Below, in pieces: positions 13,191 through 24,390 of a DNA stretch of 64,000 nt. The stretch is from Tyto alba. Its lineage: Eukaryota; Chordata; Aves; Strigiformes; Tytonidae. The notes below the pieces were generated by a model, which searched no databases, had not been told where the DNA came from, and saw only the letters and a list, made by a program, of their open reading frames with translations. The position numbers and the translations under genes were made by a program. How positions within the stretch are numbered: position 1 is the first letter of the stretch; the number at the start of each line of letters is the position of its first letter. The stretch spans positions 52,831,122-52,895,121 of the forward strand of contig NW_024881282.1 in the NCBI RefSeq assembly GCF_018691265.1. The letters are read 5' to 3'.

Positions 13191-14734
13191 CATAGCGTTT
13201 GCTGTCAAGAGAGGGGATGCGTACGAAGAAGATGAGGGCGAGAATGGAGAGACACAACATTACAGGTGACAACTTTGTGTAACTGGATTGCGTATTTTGA
13301 AATCTGGGAAGCAAATAATAACAAGCATTTCCGATGAAATCTGAGATTTGCATGGATTAAATTGATGTCCAGTTCCTCCTGCAGGCAAGCAACACCGGGA
13401 CCCGTACCAGCCTACAGCGCTGCCCCACGGACCTCTCTGGGGGACATCCGTTGGGATGTGACATGGATCGCATTGAAGTCTTCGATGTGTTTATGTACTT
13501 ATGAGGCTTCACAGGCTGCCCCCCAAGCTAGTCTTTCTCTTCAGATGTGAGTAAACTGGGGAGGGGGGATGTGAGAGATTAGCTCCTCTGCTGGCATCAG
13601 CATTGCCAGCCTGCATGTGCCTCTGCACACACCCATGATGTGGTGCGTGATCTGGCTCCACGGTGGCACAAGCCTCTCCCCACACACTGTTGAGAGCAAC
13701 CGCATCTGTGTCGATGTCATTTATTTGCCACATGGTGCTGTAGCCTGTCTCTTGCTCTCGGTGGGCATTTGCTGGCTGTAGCTGGTAACCTCCGACTGTA
13801 CTCGGGACCAGCCGTGAGGGGCAGGCAGACCACAGCGAGGTGGGAGGCAGCACCCCCTCATTTGGGACCTCCTCTGCCCAGCCTCGCCTGCGGTGCCCCA
13901 GGTCAGGGCAGCCCGGGGTAGCCTGGCACAGGTTGCTTACCGTGCCCTGCTGCCCTCATGTCTGGGGTTGGGTTTTCTGTGGGTGGGTTTCACCATGATT
14001 TCTCCATAAATCGCCCCTTTCTTCAGAGGCAAGCTTCCTTCCCACTGTCCTCCAGGGACAGAGGTGGCCCCAATGCAGTAGGAGAGCTGCCTCGGAGCAG
14101 GGGACAAAGGCATGATGCCTGGTCTCATGACACAGCAAAATTCCCAACACATGTAATTATATCTGAAAAAAAAAAAAAAAAAAAAAAAAAAAGGAGTTTT
14201 TACCACTGTCATTGGAAAGAAGATGAGGTTCTTCCTCTTCTGAAGTACGAGATCTGCTCAGTCATGGCAATAAGTGCATCCCGTGATACTTCACATTTTG
14301 ATACAAATTTGGATTGTATACACTATGCATTTCTTGGATTCCCATCTCTGTAAGTGATACTGTATTGATCTAAGATTAGCAGGAAGAAATCCCTGTATCA
14401 GTAGATTTCTGTCCAGAGTGAAGACAACTGCTGGATCCCCCTCTTTTCTAAAACAGATTGTTAACACAGGCTGTTCTGGGAACACATTATTTACTGCCCA
14501 AAAGGAAAAGAGATTCTGGTGGCTGCACCTTTCATCAGTAAAGAATATACATTTGAAAAGACAGCAGAAATCAGTCATTAACAGTTTTAGTCATTGTGTT
14601 TTAAACACAAGATAGCTCTCAAAGTTTTTTCTTTATGTTTGAGAGAACAATACCCACTACCTTACTTCTGACTCTTTCTCCTCTTATTTCCTTCTTGCCA
14701 TTAAGCACCATTCATAAAGCATCAGAATCCTGAA
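13191..14734. other. Intergenic, nothing recognised apart from an A27 tract
   Basis: The part from about 13550 to 13950 is moderately GC-rich. No coding exon, repeat family or promoter was identified. Frames on both strands are short and look random. Confidence 0.65.
14166..14192. repeat. A27 homopolymer
   Basis: An uninterrupted run of 27 A on the plus strand. It could mark a retroposed sequence, but the preceding 150 bases show neither an AATAAA nor any gene I recognise. Confidence 0.9.
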
Positions 14735-15115
14735 AAGGGACTCTTGGATCACTAGTCTAGTCTCCCAGTATTTTAGGCAATCACACTAAGTAATCCCTTT
14801 CATAGACTCACTCTTAAAACCCTCTCCCTCCTAAAAAACCAACTCCTTTGTAAGAAAAAAACCAACCAACCAACCAAGCATAGGTTATTTGCTCCTGTTA
14901 TTCCTACAAAAGACTATTCAGAACCTCACTTCTCCGCTGTTCTGATTTTCCTTCTTATTTTCAAACTGCATTTTTCATGACCCATTAATGGTCATGTGTC
15001 CTTGTGCTAAATATTTTCTTTGACTTAAATATACCTTCTTGTTTCCTGAAAGGTCTCCTTTCCTTCTTGCAGCATCTTTCTCTTTTTACCATTATCCTCC
15101 CTCTCGTTTCTGCTC
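14735..15115 (-). mobile_element. Ancient CR1-like LINE 3' remnant
   Basis: The plus strand carries a degenerate antisense copy of an old CR1 3' region. It starts ggactcttggatcactagtc, then has taggcaatcacac, taatccctttcatagac, ttcagaacctcacttctcc and cttgtgctaaatatt. These follow the order of the known consensus 'ggatcatctagtcc...ccctttcataaac...ccagaacttcactcct...'. Divergence is much greater than in the element at 10.28 kb, and an insertion rich in aacc units lies near 14860. Confidence 0.65.
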
Positions 15116-18100
15116 TCTCCTTCACAAAGTCTTATCTCACTCATGGCCGATTGTCTAGAAAAAATGTTGATGGATCAGGCACCAAATTTGTTCCACTGGG
15201 CTAAAAGACTCTATAATTAAGACATTTGTCTATAGTTAAGAGTCACGTCAGGAGGAACATGACTCAGATACATCAGCGGAACCGCAGGTAACTGACCTTA
15301 GCTTGTGGCACAAGTCAGGTAAACCATATCACTTTAAAACTCAGCCCAAGGGATTAAAACTAATATTTGAGACATGTTAGGAATATAAACATGGTCATTC
15401 AGCTGTGTTGCTTAGAGCTCTTCTGGAACAAAATACAGCAGATATCCCAGCTTCTGTAAATCTTACTCCATTTTTGGGGTTTCTTCATTGCAAAACTGAT
15501 CAGAATTAATAAACTGAAAAGGCAGCAGACACTCCTACCTTCTAACACCACTCTTGGGGCCAGCACAGGGCCTGGAATAACAAAAAGGGTGAGGGTGTCA
15601 GCCCGGCACTGAACACTTGCTCTCACAAGCAGAGGAGAGGGGAATCAGGGGAGTGGGAGCGGCAGGGGCAGCCTGTGGGTCCCGACGTGGTACCTTTCCC
15701 AGCCCTGGCCAGAGAGCTGAGCACACAAGGACGAGCAGGAGGCAGGGGGCAGCAGAAAGGGCGTTTCATAGAATTAATCAGGAGGCCAAATCTTATTAAT
15801 CATATTATTAATTTCTGCAGTGCTAATGAAGGACAGCCTTGCAAGGTTGGTGATGGGATGGAACAGGGGCACTTCTTTTTTATATTTACAAACTATTTGG
15901 AAAGTGTACCATGCATGGTCCTGGTTTCATGCAGCACTCAGATAATCTTCTCCTTTTATAACCAGCAGCTTTTTACCACAGTGGCTGTGCTGTGCTCCAG
16001 GAACACCCAGCCCAGCTCAGGGAACCCAGCAGAGGAGCAGAAGGAGCAGACCCAATTCATCTCTGACATTTCAGCCCTGTGACAGCCCAAACACACAGCA
16101 TTGACTCCATTATTAAATCTCAGCCTAACTCAGAGAGTGCTTTGAGATCTTCTCCAGAAACAATAAAACATTGCTTTTAAAAAGCTAGGAATGCTGGTGT
16201 TTTGATGGGCCATTAAAAGACACGTTCTACTGCTACAATTTTATCATTTGCCTGTGTAACCAAGACCTACAGCAGCTTCTTCATTTTATCAGGTTTGATA
16301 TTTTTGGATAGATTTCTGATTGGCCTCACATTACTGCACCTGGAAAATGTATCTTTGATACATATCTGGTGTCTTATTAAGATTCACCTTTGCTCTCTGT
16401 TAAATACTGTGATTCAGCTGATTTAAAACAGTTTGGGTTTGCCCTGAGAACAGGCTTTCATTTAAAGATGTGCCTCCTTTTCTAATTCCTTTTCACAGCC
16501 TGCTTTTTTTGGCTAGCTTTCCGATGCTGACTGCTAGGCTGGTCCTTGGAAGGCGACCCCACACTACCCATCCTTAGCCCTTACCGGGGCTCCATGTGAG
16601 TGTGGACGTGAGGACAGGGATCTGGTTTTATCTTTTTGATTCCTGCTGTGCCCCTTGTCCTGACTCAGCATCTTGGTGAGAGCAACGTGATGACTGCTAT
16701 CACTGTCATTCACCCAGCTGGTGAGGTTCCTCGCCCCCCACAGTTATTTGCCTTTGGTGACTTCAAAGAGCACCAACATCACCTCCCTGGGGTCTACCAG
16801 ATGCAGGTTAGTGGTTGCTTACTTTGTACTACGTGCCCATTGCAAAAGGACTTTTGGAAGAAAACCACAGAGAAATGAACTGTAAGTGCATCCCGTCATC
16901 CTCCTATGGTAGGCTCGGAAGTCGCAGTGCTGTGAGCCTGCCTCAATGAAAAGTGATTTCTTAGCTGACATTTGGGCATGTGGAAGGTTTGTAAGTGCTC
17001 ACACTGCTTTTCAGCCAGCTAATAGAAATCAGTTGTGGTTTATATCTAGCCTTTACCTCCATATGCACTGAGGAAGAAGTCACTGGTTCTGTCCACTGAA
17101 GTCATCTGCATTTTTTCCATGTCCAGTCAACTCTCAATGTTATTCTCAATAGACTAATACAGAACATATGTAAGTTGAACTGTACGAACATATTTAGTAT
17201 ATTTCATTTTGAAAAATGAAGTTATGATGAAGAATGAATATCAAGGTGGAGGTGGGGGGGGATGGCTGGGAATATTTTTATCAGGGCACAGCTAATCTGC
17301 AACCTGGATGCGCTGCTCCCAGGTGATCAAGAGTTGACTGGGTTTCAATCACAAATGTGGCTCCTTTCATTTCTGCTTTAAACCAAATTGAGCTTGAATT
17401 CTCTGAGCTAATCTACATCTTTTTCTCATTGCAGAACTTGGCACTATTCAGTACAAATAGCATGCCTTGCTCGAGGAACTGCAAGAGTAATGAAGGCCGG
17501 GGCTTTTGTTATCAAGCCTGAGATGTATTAGCAAAGCGGTGGGGCACTTCCCGCAGCACCTGCCCAGGCTGTTCCTGGCCATGCTGGAAGCTGTTGGGTT
17601 TTCCCTTTCCTGATCCCCAGATGGAAACAACTTTAAAACAAGCAGTTTCCATTGCATGCTTGATTTTGGCAAGTAATGGCTGATGCCTAGGTGGGAAGAG
17701 AAATCATCCTTCCCCTTTCATCGTGACCTCTTTACCTTAGCTTCATTCCACATCTGGTCCTCTTTCCCCATGCTTCTGCTCTGATACACCTTTTCTTCTC
17801 TTTGTTTTTCTCTCTTTATAACTTATCCTCCCCTTATGTTACCACCTTTCAAAACCATAATAGTCTAACATGATGTTTCCTGCTATCATTCCCTCCCCAC
17901 CTCCTCACCTGTGGTCCTGGTTGCAGCCATAAGCTCTTTGCAAAATGGACTTTTTGCATCTGCTACAGGGGGGCCTCAGTCCTGACTGCTCTGTAGGCTA
18001 ATAAGCTTGACTAAAAGTAGTGATAACAAGTAGCAACTTTTCTCCTCAGCTAATTAGTTCCTACATATGTGAAGTGTTTTGCTTCTTTAGAAATTGCATA

Positions 18101-19460
18101 TCTAATAGCAGAAAACAGGAATTAATCTATAATTTTATGTATCATCAGTTCAAGGGACAGAATTCACCTCACCTGAGTTTTACTGCTGACCTGATGCAAA
18201 ATGAATTTTGAATTTAAGTAAGGGGATTTCATTTTTCATTAACTATTTGAAGATGGAACTACTGGTGAATTTTGTGAAAAATATTGCATAACAATCAATA
18301 GCAAGGAAGTCCTGAACCGCTCCTGAAGAGTTCACAAGTCAAAAAAGTGCTGAATTTCATCCAATAAATTATTCATTGTGAACTGTTCGCACAGCTGTGC
18401 TCTACTTACAAGGGAAGTTCAGGGGGTCTAACAATCCCTCTTCATGAAGAATATTTTGTTATGTAGGGCAAATAGTAATTCAGAGGATGCTAAATTTTTA
18501 TGCTTTTGTAGTAAATTAAGAAATTGTTTGGTTCTGGCATTTGTGATGAAAATACTTTTTTTTCTTCACTGCTGTGAACCATCTCAGAATAGTTTTTTAA
18601 TATAAATTATTAGCATTATTGCCATTAAAAAATCAGCATTGGTTCAGCAATTACCACACAATCCCAAATGACGTAGTACAGGAAAATATATTTATCCCAG
18701 AAACAGTGTGTGGTAACTTATGGTAAAAGTTGCTTCTTCAGAGGTAGCCACCACAACTCCATCTGTTTTAGCTAAAAAAACTGTCCAAGTGACCCCAATT
18801 TCAACTTTATGAGGCTCATATTAATAGGGATTCTGAAGAAAATGAGCCAGAGTTTAGCTTCATGTCACTACTCACATTTTCAAGCTCTTTATCAAGTATC
18901 TCTTAAAAGTGTCCTGTATGCTCGAGCTCCGAATGCCTGTCTGTAAGTGATGGACTCGTCTTTAAAGGAATAGATCCACTTAATGTGTCCAGCTACAAAC
19001 ATGAGCCTGTTGGTGCATATGAACTAACATGTCACCCTGTGATTGATGTTTCCCTATTACTCTGCCAAAGCACATTAAGTTAAGCTCCTTTTCATCTCCA
19101 CAAATAGTAGGGACTACAGATGGCCCTCATTTGTAATCCTCAGGAACTAGCACAATTGAGCAACGCAAGAGGGTACCAGTACCCATTGCCCACCTGAAAT
19201 GGATTAGGGAGATTTCTGTACGGAGCAGCATTACAAGAATAAAGGAACATAGCAAGTAATAACGGAAAGGAAGGGTTGCTGACAGCGGCTGTGAGCATTA
19301 GCAAACTGTGCAGACGACAATACTCTCTGAGCAGACACTTGTATTTGGTGGTGAGTATTTTAGCAGTGTGCATGACTCAAAACTGCGCATTCTTTGCCTT
19401 TTGTCACCTGTGTGCCATGAGCACTGCGCACCATGAGAAGCCACATCCACTGCTCTGATG

Positions 19461-19530
19461 GCATCCTGGTCCCACTGAAGCCTATGGCTAACCTACTGAC
19501 TTCAGTCGAGGTCAGGATTTCATCATGGCC
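19461..19530. repeat. Short palindromic ancient amniote repeat
   Basis: The left arm gcatcctggtcccactgaag is an imperfect inverted copy of the right arm ttcagtcgaggtcaggattt. The centre aatgg/ctgacttcagt fits the 'gaagtcaatggc...attgacttcaatggg...aggatttcac' pattern of dispersed repeats in bird, crocodile and turtle DNA. It is about 70 bp and well diverged. Confidence 0.55.
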
Positions 19531-19611
19531 TGGAGCTTGTTGAAGTCCTGGATGAGAGGCCACAAAAGGAGTCTAAGGATTGCTGGGCACCTCTGAAAGT
19601 GTTGTGTTTGG

Positions 19612-19627
19612 TTTTTTTTTTTTTTTT
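19612..19627. repeat. T16 homopolymer
   Basis: A run of 16 T; no retroelement was recognised beside it. Confidence 0.9.
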
Positions 19628-20439
19628 CTCAGCAGCTTAGAGCTGGCCAGGCACCTACTTTTTAAAGTTATACAAAACAAATCCCCTGAGGCTTTGCACT
19701 CAGACTGTTTGCTGGAGGCTCCCAGCATAGGTGTCATGGCTGCAGTCAGTCAAGGGAGTCGTGCTCCAGCAGCCCTGGGAAGAGGAGCTCCGGCTGCCCG
19801 CACCCTGGCTGGAGCTGGGACAGCCTTGCAGCCTGCCTCAGGCAATGCAAAAAGTCCAGGAAACCAAATGCTTGGGAAACTGAGTGCTGAAAATACTTTC
19901 CTCACGTGGAGCTAATATCAGCCCTTGCGAGACACCTCCAAGGAGTGTTTTCTCAAAAGGCTTTATGGTGTCAGCAAAGAGAAAGGAGAAAGGCCCTGTG
20001 CCACCTTCACGGGGAGGGATGGCCAGAGGCAGGCAGGGCCCAGGCTGCCGGACTGTCCGCCCAGCGTTCTGTGCACCACACCGACTGAAGCCATTTGGGA
20101 ACATGGCGTATGTGTGCCTGCTCGCCAATAAACATGTCCTCTCACTGTCCTCAGACCAATATGCAGGGTCCACATGGGCCAGCCCTCAGCTCCAGAGCCT
20201 GCCAGGGCTTTTGTGGGAAGAGCAGGGGCTGGGAGGGAGACACGGATCTCCCTCTCCCATGGGTATCCTTTTACCTCATGGCGAAGCTATTTCCATCATG
20301 TAAAGGGAGTGCACTGTAACACAGATGGTCTTCACTTGATGCGTATTACGAGAGTGAATTTATGTCACTTCATTTTTTAAAAGAAGAGAAGAAAACAAAG
20401 AAAGCAATCGCGATGGTAGCAGTTTTTGAGTGAGGGATT

Positions 20440-21100
20440 TGCAAGGCGGGAGATGAGCTCCTGACCTGCTGCTGGCGGCCGCTGCCGTGGGCAGACAGTG
20501 CCGAGCGCGTCTGGAGGCTGGACAGGAAGGGAACCTCGGCCTCCAGACGGCACAAGAGATAATGCCGATCTTTCCAGACACCGTTATCTGCCCCAGCAAA
20601 GCGCTGGGACCGGCTGACGGTCCTTCTCCAGGGAAAGCGTCACGAAACTCCTCGGAGGTCCGTGCTTAGCTGGGGGAGTGAGGCTAGCGTGGGTCTGGAC
20701 TCCAAAACTGCAGAGACAGGGATATCTACATCTTCCGCAGGGCTGCCGCCGCACTGACCTGCCGTTTGCAGCCACCCAGAAGTCTGGCTGGGCTGGATCC
20801 TGGCCACGTGACAGATGAACAGATACCGTTCTTCCACATTTTCACACGGTGTAGTTATTCCTGACTGACTGAGGGTGAGAACAGAAAGGTCCTCCTGGAG
20901 CTGGCGCTGACCTCTGGTGCTGCCTCGGTTTCCCTTCTGCATCACCCACTGATGGCTCCATCAGTGCGATGCTGTGCTGCAGCCAGCTCCTAACACCCAA
21001 CATTTCTGCCGTGAAAGTCACCGTCCGATACGAACTCCCAGTCTGGCTGCGAATCTTGGGTATTTCTACGGTAGCATGCCTCCCAACATCCCTCCTTTCA
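20440..21100. promoter_or_regulatory. CpG-enriched segment with NotI site
   Basis: The segment is GC-rich and CpG-dense compared with its surroundings: I count by hand about 22 CpG in the first 320 bases (20460-20780), with more scattered to 21080. It includes gcggccgc at 20475-20482 and gagcgcg just after. Most of the window is CpG-poor, so this is consistent with a CpG island acting as a promoter or enhancer, or with a GC-biased recombination spot. Frames on both strands were examined and none matches a known protein. Confidence 0.4.
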
Positions 21101-24049
21101 TCATATTGGCGGTCATCACCTTGCATGTTCCTCGCTCCTTTCTTGCCTCTCTGTGCAGAAAGACATGCACCAATGCATGCGGTAACCCAGGAATATCCCA
21201 GCCTTCCTCTCCGCACGTCTCACCCCGAGCAGGCCCACGCAGCCTCTCTGTGTGTCCTCAAGGACAGGGAGCAGCTTCACAGCAGACCTGGGTGCACTCC
21301 TCCTCATCCTGCACCCCCCTGGGATGCCCAAGGCCCGCAGCTCATGGCTGACAGCTTCCCATCACCCTTAACCACACACATTTCTCCTTCTCATTCCCCT
21401 ATCACAACAAGCCTCAAGACCAACTTTCAGGGGAGACAGGAGAGTTTGGAAGCCCCCTCTGACCCCCAGGTGGAGAGACAGTGGGGGGAAGAGGGAAAGG
21501 TGGGCAGGGGAGGGGGAGGAGACCAAGTGGTGAGAGACTCTGGAGGCTGGGAGCATGGTCTGGGCAGAGGGTGACTGAGATAAAGGGCTCTTCCCCCTTC
21601 ATGATAAAATTGTAAATAGCTTTTCCTTTCCATTAAACAGCAAACTTCATAAAACTGAATAAACTTCCTTGTCAGGCATCCAGTCTTGGATGATGTATTC
21701 AATTTACTGACATATCTTTATCTTAATCCAGTTGAATTTAGGTAAGACTTTTTTCATTAATTCTGCAGAATCGAGTGTCTCATCCCAGAGCCAATTGCAT
21801 TTTCTTCTAGAGTACAGCAGTTTGTTTAACAAAATATATTTTTAAACAATTCTATTTATAGGATTCCAATTAGGATGAGCTTGAAAATAATGATATAGTG
21901 CAAAAATAAATGCAGTTGGGTGATAACTAAGTTTTGAATATCCAACATCAAAATACACCAGTGATGACACAGGCATGTATTTATGCACACAAACTATACA
22001 TATGCAAATTATTGACAGAATGTTATATTTCTGTGCATAAAAGCATGCTTCCTTCTCTTACTGGGAAAGGCTACAGGTTGAACTTCTGCATCTGCTTTTC
22101 AAAACAAAAAAAGACTCTTGAAATGGAAGTCATTAGTTCGGGATGGTCTATATTTCCAGGACAGCTGAAAAGGTAGTAAAAACAGAATTATCCACTTCTT
22201 TTAAAATGTAAGTTTTGCTAATACTTGGATGTTTCATATCTACAGAAAGAATGTTCCCTTTTGGATACAAGTAGCTTGATCCTGCAGCCACTCCACAACC
22301 ATGTGGAATGAAATTGAAAACAAAAGCCATTTTCATATATGCTGTCAGTCTTCATTTAAAAGGTGGAGCTGAGTGAACCTTCCTGTTCACTTTCTTATGA
22401 TCATTCCTGTGAATAAGATTTTGTATGCAATGGAGTCAAACAACTGTGGGCTTTCATGTGGGGCACAGTTGGTACTGATGTGGCCGTGTTCACTCTCTGG
22501 GTTTTAAAAACTTGTGTGGAGAATCAAGTGTTTTAAGCTCTCCGTCAGCAAAGACATATGTAGGTACCTCACTGAAGAGAAGGACAAGAGTCTTACAGAG
22601 AAACTACACAATATATTCCCAATTAGAAAACAAAACCTGTTGTCTGTGTTGATATTAATGGGCTGTACTGAAGGAACCATATGGGATAACTTTTATGAAT
22701 ATTTAAAAATCTTATTAATTCATTTAATTTATTGTATCTGCTAGGAGAGAAAACATGGAACTTTCCCCTACTATTTCTTTGTGTTACATAGGAGATGCAA
22801 TCCTGATTTTTAAAACAGGAAGAATATTACAAAAAAAGGATCTGCTTTCTAGTTAGTCTGCTCAGAGGGGTTAGCCCCCCTCTGGTGCAGCACAGCCGTT
22901 CATTGCCACAATATCCAAGCACATCCTGGAAGGTGGCTGGGCTAAGGAGTCCAACTACGATTAATTCTGGAGACGAAGGGACAAAACTCTTGCAAAACAC
23001 CAGGCATTTATAAAGGCTAATGTTACTGGACTATTAAGTAGTTTGCCATAATTCGAGTCAAACTTTCCTCATCACAATTTTTGTTCTGCTAAAAGAACCT
23101 AAAAAAATAGAAAAAAATGTAAAACTACGTCATTACCAATAGCACATAACTTCCACTTTTTATCAGTCAGTATGTAACCGTTGGAATACTGTATGTTCAC
23201 TGTGTGTCACTGTAGGAAAACAAACTTACCTTTGCAAATAGTGATTTTAAAAAAAGATGAGCAGTTCACTACAAAGTTATTGTAGCTCTATTAAAGAGTT
23301 CAACTTTTCCCCTTATTCTTTCTCTCTCTCTCCAGAAATCTGTTCTAGTTCAATGCATTTAAGCAGAGTCTGAATTTTTCTCTCCCAAATCTCTGTTTAT
23401 AAATCTCAAATGCTGACATGAGCCCACAGTTTATTCTCTCAACAAACATGCCCTTTCTGTAGAATGCAGGGGGTCTTTCCAGGGGCTAGCACAGGATTTC
23501 ACACAAATGAGCCAGCCTTCTGCATCCCAGTGCCTTATTCAGTTTCTAGATCATCTGCTCAGCAGCAGCATTTCAGCTGTTCATGGAGTTTCCTAGCATC
23601 CCGCAACCTCCGTTGGGCGCGCCGAGGCTTTTATTTCATTGTTGGTTACCCCACGATGCTGCCAATGACTGACGGCACACATATTCCTCCTGAGAGCACA
23701 ATGGACTGTGTATAGTTCACCAGGGACATCCTGGCGGTTTGTGAACCGATGCAGGAAATATTGTCAACTATGTGTTAGTGATATATCCCAGCTCTTCTCA
23801 TGACTCACATCTTTAAAGTTTTTTGGTTTTGTTTTGTTTTTTTTTTTTTCTATTCCAGCAATTGGTGATGACTGGAGCAAACCAAATCTGGTCATTAACC
23901 AATAAGGATTTGTTTTAAAATATCCTAAGTTAACTAATTTACTTTGAGAGTACCGACTGAGAAGTCATTTATTTAGTCCCTACGATCATATCCTAACAGG
24001 GTGCTTAATTTACAGCCGATTCATCATCATGCATCTTTAAAAAGGTGAC
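21101..24049. other. Intergenic, nothing recognised
   Basis: From about 21200 to 21560 the sequence is C-rich then purine-rich, which produces a chance open frame. The rest is AT-rich. A T-rich low-complexity patch lies at 23817-23850. No exon, transposon terminus or RNA gene was identified. Confidence 0.65.
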
Positions 24050-24059
24050 TCCCGGGAGT

Positions 24060-24390
24060 CCAGCTGCACAATGCGAGAGGAAGATCAGCCGCGAGGAGCT
24101 GTGGGAGGTGGAGGAGAGGGCAGGAGCATCGGGGCTGCCTCGGGAAGGTGCTTCTGCACCAAGGGGCAGCTCGGGCACCCCGTGCCCCCGACCCCAGCCC
24201 TGCGCCCGGGCCCCGGCTGCAACCACCTGCCCCGCTGCCGCCCCCACCGCCGCCGGGCACTCGCTCTCCCACGTGTCTCACAGGGAAATGCATCTCTGGC
24301 GCTTACGTGCACGTGCCTTGTGCCCTCACACGCACATCTTGCACGCTGACATCTCGCACACACACGTCTCACAAGCTCGCGCTCACACAT
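24060..24390. promoter_or_regulatory. Orphan CpG-island-like segment
   Basis: I count by hand about 27 CpG in 330 bases with C+G well above half, an observed/expected ratio near 0.8, so it would meet usual CpG-island thresholds except perhaps length. It includes ccgccgccgggc and gcgcccgggccccggc. The right third (24310-24390) is a degenerate array of CACA/CTCGCA units. It lies about 30 kb downstream of the MSRB3 poly(A) site with no gene visible beside it. The frames through it are low-complexity (Gly/Ala/Pro/Arg) and unsupported. Confidence 0.5.

Larger units (their letters stand above)
15116..20439. other. Intergenic, no genes recognised
   Basis: Mostly AT-rich single-copy-looking sequence. 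Frames are short and motif-free. The only items I can separate out are a T16 run (19612-19627) and a short palindromic ancient repeat at 19461-19530. The stretch 16.1-16.5 kb vaguely recalls old interspersed repeat sequence but I could not place it. Confidence 0.65.

Noticed and set aside
14020..14192. Possible processed pseudogene ending in the A27 tract
   Set aside because: No AATAAA before the tract, no recognisable coding remnant and no visible target duplication.
16090..16180. 'gtgctttgagatcttct' segment resembling an old SINE or L2 tail
   Set aside because: Only about 17 bases look similar, too short to support a call.
20969..21574. 201-codon plus-strand frame
   Set aside because: It runs through a C-rich then purine-rich stretch, ends in Gly/Arg low complexity and resembles no protein family. 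A 124-codon frame on the other strand overlaps its first 250 bases.
24005..24293. Gly/Ala/Arg-rich minus-strand frames in the CpG-rich segment, considered as a possible HMGA2 first exon
   Set aside because: No AT-hook (GRGRPRK-type) residues are encoded in any frame. The low complexity follows from base composition.
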